NCBI GenBank assembly: GCA_964515055.1
Contig: CAZEUG010000037.1
Coordinates: 1 to 11,296 of the forward strand
Direction: 5' to 3'
Length of the DNA stretch: 11,296 nucleotides
Origin: QAMX01 sp964515055
GTDB lineage: Bacteria > Bacillota > Clostridia > Oscillospirales > QAMX01
Shown: one piece after another, positions 6,174 to 11,296 of the stretch
Position numbering within the stretch: position 1 is the stretch's first letter
Layout: every line of letters begins with the position of its first letter
Notes under the pieces: model-generated
Database searches by the model: none
Seen by the model: only the letters and a program-made list of their open reading frames with translations
What the model was told of the DNA's origin: nothing
Translations under genes and position numbers: made by a program

Positions 6174-9100
6174 ATGATACCGTTTATGAAGACGATGGAT
6201 TTTTTTCAGCAGAAGGTTGAGACGCTGCTCGCCTCTGCGAAAGGCCGGACTTTTTTCTTTTTGAAGGGATTTTTGCCGGAACAGATTCGCTTTTTGGCCG
6301 ATCATCCGGCAGGTTTGTATCCCGGTCAGGGCTTTTTCGGCGTGGACGGACTGTGTCCGGATGCGCTCTGTGCTGCGCATGATGCGCTGGCTCAGGCGTT
6401 CCGCTCGGCCGACACACCCCGTGTCGGCTTTTATGAGGAGCTGCTCGTGCTGCGGGACATTCTGCCGCAGTCAACCTGGGATCACCTTTTGATTGTCGAA
6501 AACAATCTGCTATCACCCTGGTCGCCCGCCTGCATTTCCACGGGCGATGCACTCGCGCTCTTTGACTGTTTGCAGGCCGATTATGAGACCTCCGACCCAA
6601 AAATCCAGGCGTTGCTTTCCTTTTACGGTGATGTCCGGATGGTGGAGCAGCAGTTCCTGCTGCTGCCTGCGCCGGTCGATGTCCCCAAATTGGAGGTGCT
6701 GCCCTTCTGGACGGGGCATGCCGAACCATCAGACGCCGCGCCGGACTGGCAACGCATCGAGCCGGGCTCCCCGATGGACTGGCGGTTTCGCCTGTCCGTG
6801 ACCGGCGGTGACGCGGTGCCCGCCGTGCTGCCGTTCTACGGCACAGCGCCCACGCCGGAGCAGGAGACGCTGACGGTCGCGCTGACAGCCTGCGGCTGTC
6901 CGTTTGCCTGTGTCCGGGAACGCGACACCATCGGCACGGAGGAGGCCTGTCTCCCGCTGCTGCGCCGTTACTGGGGTGAGGATGCCTCGTTCCGTCCGCT
7001 GCTCTTTTATCGGGATCCGGAGGTGTCGCACGAAACGGAGTGCATCTCGCAGGGGCAGATCGTCGCAGAAATCGTCGAGCAGTGTGAACGTGCCTACGCA
7101 GGAGAGGAGTTCCGGCATATTTTCATCACTGCGCCGACCGGTGCCGGGAAATCCATGCTCTTTCAGCTGCCTGCGCTGCATCTGGCTGAGGAACACGGGC
7201 TGGTCACGCTTGTCATTTCCCCGCTGATTGCGCTGATGAACGATCAGGTCAATCAGCTCCGCGAGCAGCGCGGCATCGATACAGCGGTCTGCATCAATTC
7301 CACCATGACCATCAACGAGCGCATGGAGGCCGTCCGTTCGCTGCAGGATGGTTCCCGTTCGCTGCTGTACGTTGCGCCGGAGCTGCTGCTCAACGTCCAG
7401 CTGAAATCCTTCCTGGGCAATCGCCGCATCGGTCTGGTCGTCATTGACGAGGCGCACACCGTCACCAGCTGGGGGCGCGACTTCCGCTCGGATTACTGGT
7501 TTTTGGGCGATTTTCTGAAAAAAGCCAACCGTGACGGCTATTCCTTCCCTGTCCTCTGTCTGACGGCCACAGCCGTCTATGGCGGTGCGGATGACGTCGT
7601 CAACGATACCATTCGTGAGCTGGGGCTGGGACGCACACTGCTGCATCTCGGCCGCGTTCGGCGGGACAACATCTCCTTCGATATCCGCCGTCATGAGCCG
7701 GAGAACGGCAAGGAATCGGTCGAGGGGCAGAAGCTGCAGCTGATGTTGCAGCGTGTCCGCAAATATGTCAGCCGCCGCGAAAAGGTTCTGGCGTATTTCC
7801 CGTTCCGTAGTCAGGTCGATCAGATTTATTCCATGACGGATTCGAGTGATCACGAGCGTCTGCGCCGCTATCACGGGCAGCTGGCTGCCCCCGAACGGCT
7901 CAAGGTTGAGCACGATTACCGCACCGGTCACGCGTTGGGGCTTTTCTGCACCAAGGCCTTCGGCATGGGCGTGGACGTCCCGGACATCAAGCACGTCATT
8001 CATTTCGCACCCACCGGTGCGCTGTCGGATTACATTCAGGAGATCGGCAGAATCGCACGGGAGCAGAAAATCCGCGGGGTCGCCCATGTGGACTATTTTG
8101 ACACGGATCTCCATTACGTCCGCACATTGAACCAGATTTCCGAAATGCGCCAGTATCAGCTGCGCGATATGCTCCGGAAGCTGTGTACGCTGTATGCGTC
8201 CGGCGGTTCTCAGAATCTGCTCGTCGCACCGGAGGCCTTCGCCTACCTGTTCCCCGATGAGGACATCGAGAACCGAACCAAGACCGGCCTGATGCTGCTG
8301 GCCAGGGATTTGTTCGACAGATTCCACTATCCGATTCTGGTGGTGCGCCCCAGAGCGGCGCTCTCCAAGACCTTTGTCAATGTTCCCGCTGAAATTGAAG
8401 ACGCATGGCTCCGCAAATACGGGGCGTTCGCCGTCCTGCAGGACGGCACCGGGATGCGCCGGATCGCCTCCTCCAACCTGAAGCGTTGTTCGGATACGCT
8501 CATCTACAGCTCGGGCAACACCTATCAGGTCGATATGGCTGCCGCTTGGGCTGCCTGCCGCCCGGAGCTGACGTTTGGAATGTTCCGGCAGGCCTTTTTC
8601 GCGGAAACCTTCACCGTTGGCAACAGTGCCAGCAATGTCATGCCGCGTGTCCGCGTCGATATCCACTACGCCTGTCCGTATGAGGACGTTTTGGAGCGCG
8701 TCCGTGCGCTGCTGTCCGGCATTGTGCGGATTTTTTCCCGACATCGGAACGCGGAGGTCAAGCATTTTTCCCGCGCCGATTTCGAAGCGGATCTCGTGGA
8801 GCAGTTCGGCGAAAAGCCCGTTGCGCATGAAAAGGTCGGGCTGCTGATGGATATTTTCATCGAGGATCCCGGCGAAAATTCCGCACTTTCCGGTGGGCGC
8901 AGTCGGGTGCGTGTGCTGCGCCGCCGCAAACAGCCCACCGCGGCCGAGCCGCATTTCTTTGTCAGCACAGCCACGTTCTCCGCGTTGGAGAGCTTTTTGA
9001 TGCATCAGCTGGAGCAGTGCGCACCCAACACGGAGTCAGATGGGCTGTTCCGCCGGTTCTATCCGCTGATCGCCAACAAGCCGCTGGAAATCATGTCGCT

Positions 9101-9398
9101 GTTGCGGCTGCTGGAATTGGCCGGGCTGGCCACCTATGAGGTCTGTGGCGGCGAGAAGTCGGAGGTTTTCGTCCGTATCAACGAACCGACCTGTATCCAG
9201 GCGCTGGCCGACGGCAAGTACGTGAACCAGATTTTGCAGTCGATTCACCAGCGGCACGAAAACAGCCAGAAGCTGCTCGGCGCATTTTTCACGCATGAGA
9301 TGACCAGCGCCGAACGCTGGGAGTTGATTGAGGACTATTTCCTGGGTCGAGAGCAGGCCGTCGCGGAGGTGCTGCAGCATGACAACCAGCCGGATTGA
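6174..9398 (+). CDS. Large RecQ-like superfamily 2 DNA helicase with unknown flanking domains
   Basis: A 1074-residue cytoplasmic protein. The helicase core runs from about 295 to 650: Walker A APTGAGKS (320-327), motif Ia ISPLIALMNDQ (348-358), DEAH (425-428), the aromatic-rich RecQ-type loop SWGRDFRSDY (432-441), motif III LTATA (463-467), motif V FCTKAFGMGVD (591-601) and motif VI QEIGRIARE (622-630). These support ATP-driven 3'-5' unwinding of DNA in the RecQ branch. Residues 1-290 match nothing I recognise, and about 440 residues follow motif VI without the four-Cys zinc site or HRDC domain of standard RecQ; the last part (about 935-1070) is helical and winged-helix-like. It is roughly twice the core length of bacterial RecQ. 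First gene of an operon; its end overlaps the glycosidase gene by 20 nt. A repair or defence role is possible, but no nuclease or methylase lies beside it. Confidence 0.85.
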   Translation: MIPFMKTMDFFQQKVETLLASAKGRTFFFLKGFLPEQIRFLADHPAGLYPGQGFFGVDGLCPDALCAAHDALAQAFRSADTPRVGFYEELLVLRDILPQSTWDHLLIVENNLLSPWSPACISTGDALALFDCLQADYETSDPKIQALLSFYGDVRMVEQQFLLLPAPVDVPKLEVLPFWTGHAEPSDAAPDWQRIEPGSPMDWRFRLSVTGGDAVPAVLPFYGTAPTPEQETLTVALTACGCPFACVRERDTIGTEEACLPLLRRYWGEDASFRPLLFYRDPEVSHETECISQGQIVAEIVEQCERAYAGEEFRHIFITAPTGAGKSMLFQLPALHLAEEHGLVTLVISPLIALMNDQVNQLREQRGIDTAVCINSTMTINERMEAVRSLQDGSRSLLYVAPELLLNVQLKSFLGNRRIGLVVIDEAHTVTSWGRDFRSDYWFLGDFLKKANRDGYSFPVLCLTATAVYGGADDVVNDTIRELGLGRTLLHLGRVRRDNISFDIRRHEPENGKESVEGQKLQLMLQRVRKYVSRREKVLAYFPFRSQVDQIYSMTDSSDHERLRRYHGQLAAPERLKVEHDYRTGHALGLFCTKAFGMGVDVPDIKHVIHFAPTGALSDYIQEIGRIAREQKIRGVAHVDYFDTDLHYVRTLNQISEMRQYQLRDMLRKLCTLYASGGSQNLLVAPEAFAYLFPDEDIENRTKTGLMLLARDLFDRFHYPILVVRPRAALSKTFVNVPAEIEDAWLRKYGAFAVLQDGTGMRRIASSNLKRCSDTLIYSSGNTYQVDMAAAWAACRPELTFGMFRQAFFAETFTVGNSASNVMPRVRVDIHYACPYEDVLERVRALLSGIVRIFSRHRNAEVKHFSRADFEADLVEQFGEKPVAHEKVGLLMDIFIEDPGENSALSGGRSRVRVLRRRKQPTAAEPHFFVSTATFSALESFLMHQLEQCAPNTESDGLFRRFYPLIANKPLEIMSLLRLLELAGLATYEVCGGEKSEVFVRINEPTCIQALADGKYVNQILQSIHQRHENSQKLLGAFFTHEMTSAERWELIEDYFLGREQAVAEVLQHDNQPD
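9365..9369 (+). promoter_or_regulatory. Ribosome binding site of the glycosidase gene, inside the helicase gene
   Basis: GGAGG lies 9 nt before ATG at 9379, within the last codons of the helicase. It favours this ATG over an in-frame ATG at 9328 that has no site. Confidence 0.75.
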
Positions 9399-11085
9399 GA
9401 ATCACCGCCTGCTGGTCAACGGCCGGCAGCAGGACTTCTGCGCGTACATGACGTATTTCACGGAAAACGCCTGCTATGACGATTTTGCATCGGCGGGCTA
9501 TACGCTGTATTCCGTCTGCGCCTATTTTTCCGCTCTGCCGATCAACGAGGGCTCCGGGTTCATTCCGTGCCGTACAAATGGCATTTTTGACGAGGAGGGC
9601 CGTCTGGATGCCTCAGAATTTCTGGCGGATGTCCATGCGCTGCTTAAGGCCTGTCCGGACGCTCTGTTTTTTCCTCGGATTCACATTTCCATGCCGCGCT
9701 GGTGGCTCCGTACCCACCCTGACGATGTGGTGCAAACTGCCACGACGCCGGAGGGGCGGGAGGCGCTGTACAGTCCGTCGTTTCGGCGGACTGCCGCGCA
9801 GCTGCTGACGGATTTCATTCGCTTTGTGGAGCAAAGCGACTTTGCCGATCACGTCATCGGCTATCAGCTCTCCGGCGGTAACACGCAGGAGTGGTTTCCG
9901 TATGACCTGCGTGGCGGGTATTCTGCCGCGGCGGAGGCTGCTTTTTCCGAATGGCAGGAACGGCGCGGACAAGCGCCTGTCCCTATCTCGGATGATTTCC
10001 CGCAGACGGAGGAAGAACTGCGTTTTTGCAGCGAATCCATCGCAGAAACGATTCAGATGCTTGCCAAAACTGCAAAAACGCTGCTCAACCATCAGAAAAT
10101 CGTCGGCGCCTTTTACGGCTATTCGCTGGAGGTCGCCGACCCGAAATGGGGCACCCACGCGCTCGCCGCGCTGCTCGATTGCCCCGACCTCGATTTCTTC
10201 TGTTCCCCGATTTCCTACCGGCATGGCCGTGCGCTCGGAACGGACTGGGTGGACATGGTGCCCAAAGCATCTGTACTCGCGCACGGCAAGCTGTTCGTGA
10301 CGGAGGCCGATATCCGGACGCACCGGTCGCGCTTTCCGGACGAATCGCGGCCGGAGATTCGTTGCCGTGTCCCCTATCGCGAACCGATCTGGAAGGGCGG
10401 GCCCGATGCTGCCGATGACATTCTCCATTTGCGCCTTGCCTTCGCAAAATGCCTCTGCGAAAGTCCCGCGTTCTGGTGGTTTGATATGTGGGGCGGGTGG
10501 TACCATCATCCGGATGTCATGCGGCAGATGGCCGCATTTCGTCAGATGCTTCGCACGCCGCCCGGCTCGTGGAATGAGCGGCGATGCAAGGCCGCCGTTT
10601 TTCTCGATGAGACCGAGTCGGCGCGCGCCGGCGCGTTTTCCGCCTCCGAGGATTGCCGTCAGCTGGCCGAACTCGGTATGCCCTATGATGTGTACCTGCT
10701 GGACGATCTGTCACGTGTCGGCCGGGAATACGGCCTTCTGATCGGGTTTGGCGCCGCGGACTCCGTACTGTCGCAGGCCGTCCGTACCTGCGCGCAGCGC
10801 GCCGGTCTGCCCGCGATCTGCGGGTGTCATTTTTCTGCTGCGGAGCTGAAAGCAGCACTCGCAGGAACCGATGTCCACCGGATTTGCCGGTCGGAGGATC
10901 TGCTTTTCTTCGGCAACGGCTTTCTCGCGCTGCACGCCTGCACCGGCGGCGTGAAAACGCTTGGTTTCCCCGAGCCGGTTCGCCTGACACCGCTGGACGG
11001 TGAAGCACCCGCCTGCTCCGGTCAAACAGTTTCGTTTGCGCTGCAACCTTATCATACGGCCATTTTTGCCATTGACCACTGCTGA
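9379..11085 (+). CDS. GH42-like glycoside hydrolase (beta-galactosidase-like)
   Basis: A 568-residue protein with no signal peptide, so cytoplasmic. Residues about 1-390 look like a (beta/alpha)8 barrel of clan GH-A; 404-510 (from KAAVFLDETES) resemble the Rossmann-like trimerisation domain of GH42 enzymes; the tail is a short beta region. Likely nucleophile: Glu309 in LFVTEADIRTH. The usual Asn-Glu acid/base pair is not present where expected after GYQ (161-163); that place reads LSGG, followed by NTQEW with Asn168 and Glu171, so Glu171 is the best acid/base candidate. Aromatic-rich segments (WWFDMWGGWYHH, about 361-372) fit a sugar-binding cleft. The substrate is probably a small beta-glycoside, but this cannot be fixed from sequence. 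It overlaps the helicase gene by 20 nt and shares its promoter; an intrinsic terminator follows. Confidence 0.75.
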   Translation: MTTSRIENHRLLVNGRQQDFCAYMTYFTENACYDDFASAGYTLYSVCAYFSALPINEGSGFIPCRTNGIFDEEGRLDASEFLADVHALLKACPDALFFPRIHISMPRWWLRTHPDDVVQTATTPEGREALYSPSFRRTAAQLLTDFIRFVEQSDFADHVIGYQLSGGNTQEWFPYDLRGGYSAAAEAAFSEWQERRGQAPVPISDDFPQTEEELRFCSESIAETIQMLAKTAKTLLNHQKIVGAFYGYSLEVADPKWGTHALAALLDCPDLDFFCSPISYRHGRALGTDWVDMVPKASVLAHGKLFVTEADIRTHRSRFPDESRPEIRCRVPYREPIWKGGPDAADDILHLRLAFAKCLCESPAFWWFDMWGGWYHHPDVMRQMAAFRQMLRTPPGSWNERRCKAAVFLDETESARAGAFSASEDCRQLAELGMPYDVYLLDDLSRVGREYGLLIGFGAADSVLSQAVRTCAQRAGLPAICGCHFSAAELKAALAGTDVHRICRSEDLLFFGNGFLALHACTGGVKTLGFPEPVRLTPLDGEAPACSGQTVSFALQPYHTAIFAIDHC

Positions 11086-11114
11086 CCCATCAGCTCAATG
11101 CGGTGGAAGCAATC

Positions 11115-11148
11115 AAAAGAGCGTATCGATTTCGATACGCTCTTTTTT
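11115..11148 (+). terminator. Intrinsic terminator of the helicase-glycosidase operon
   Basis: GAGCGTATCG (11119-11128) pairs perfectly with CGATACGCTC (11133-11142), loop ATTT, flanked by AAAA on the left and six T on the right, 30 nt after the stop codon. The flanking A/T runs make it potentially bidirectional. Confidence 0.92.
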
Positions 11149-11245
11149 GGTTGGCAATGTGTCCGAAACGTGGTACAGGATGGAGCCGTTATTGCCCCTC
11201 TGTGAGTGGCTGCGAATTCAGGTGAGCAGCCGGAAAATGTTTTCT

Positions 11246-11291
11246 CTCCCTCAGGCGCTTCGCGCCAGCTCCCTCGTCAGAGGGAGCTTTT
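11246..11291. repeat. Palindromic intergenic repeat with two hairpins
   Basis: CTCCCTC (11246-11252), then hairpin GGCGC-TTC-GCGCC (11254-11266), then hairpin GCTCCCTC-GTCA-GAGGGAGC (11268-11287) followed by TTTT. It shares GAGGGAGC and CTCCCTC with the repeat at the other end of the window. Elements of this form are, from memory, scattered in intergenic regions of Oscillospiraceae such as Faecalibacterium. The rest of 11086-11245 shows only the terminator and a 6-bp inverted repeat, GGCTGC...GCAGCC, at 11208-11231. Confidence 0.6.
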
Positions 11292-11296
11292 GGAGG

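Noticed and set aside
6729..9005. A 758-codon open frame antisense to the helicase gene
   Set aside because: The plus frame has every helicase motif in order; the antisense frame shows no family pattern or ribosome site and is expected from GC-rich codon bias.
6174..11085. Helicase and glycosidase as a phage-defence system
   Set aside because: No nuclease, methylase, toxin, integrase or other defence gene is beside them and codon use looks like the neighbours; kept only as a possibility.
1..11296. CRISPR array, tRNA, rRNA or insertion sequence
   Set aside because: No regularly spaced repeats, cloverleaf, ribosomal sequence or transposase was found by reading; only short palindromic repeats at the ends.

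Overview
The window looks like a chromosomal segment of a fairly GC-rich (estimated by eye at 55-60%) low-pathogenicity-type Gram-positive anaerobe of the class Clostridia, probably Oscillospiraceae/Ruminococcaceae. This is an inference from near-consensus sigma-A promoters, strong AGGAGG ribosome sites, an ECF vitamin-transport S subunit, a lipobox lipoprotein and short GCTCCCTC...GAGGGAGC palindromic repeats at both ends. Seven protein genes fill most of the window. No tRNA, rRNA, CRISPR array or transposase is visible.

Layout. (1) Positions 78-1743, minus strand: an operon of an ECF transporter S component (TTG start at 1743) and a uridine-kinase-like P-loop kinase with an extra N-terminal domain; the genes overlap by 11 nt. 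The operon has a consensus promoter (TTGACA-18-TATAAT) and a leader of about 165 nt that holds two look-alike hairpins followed by an intrinsic terminator placed before the ribosome site. That is the arrangement of a transcription-attenuation riboswitch, and I could not match it to a class I know. (2) Positions 2172-3953, plus strand: a secreted lipoprotein with a metallo-beta-lactamase fold of the ComEC C-terminal type, read from its own promoter and closed by a strong terminator that also serves the convergent operon. (3) Positions 4004-5867, minus strand: an HpaI-type class II aldolase followed, with an 11-nt overlap, by a cytoplasmic protein that looks like a beta-propeller. (4) A 306-bp divergent intergenic region with two promoters and several inverted repeats. 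(5) Positions 6174-11085, plus strand: a 1074-residue RecQ-like superfamily 2 helicase with unrecognised N- and C-terminal regions, and, overlapping it by 20 nt, a GH42-like glycoside hydrolase; an intrinsic terminator closes the pair. (6) A 3' intergenic stretch ending in a palindromic repeat.

How the genes may work together. The transporter and kinase suggest uptake and phosphate trapping of a small molecule (vitamin, nucleoside or similar), with the leader RNA as a likely sensor. The aldolase pair suggests catabolism of a sugar-acid-like compound. The helicase/glycosidase pair has no obvious shared biochemistry; the overlap shows co-translation, not a common pathway. The strongest candidates for something undescribed are the attenuator leader upstream of the ECF gene and the helicase with its unusual flanking domains.
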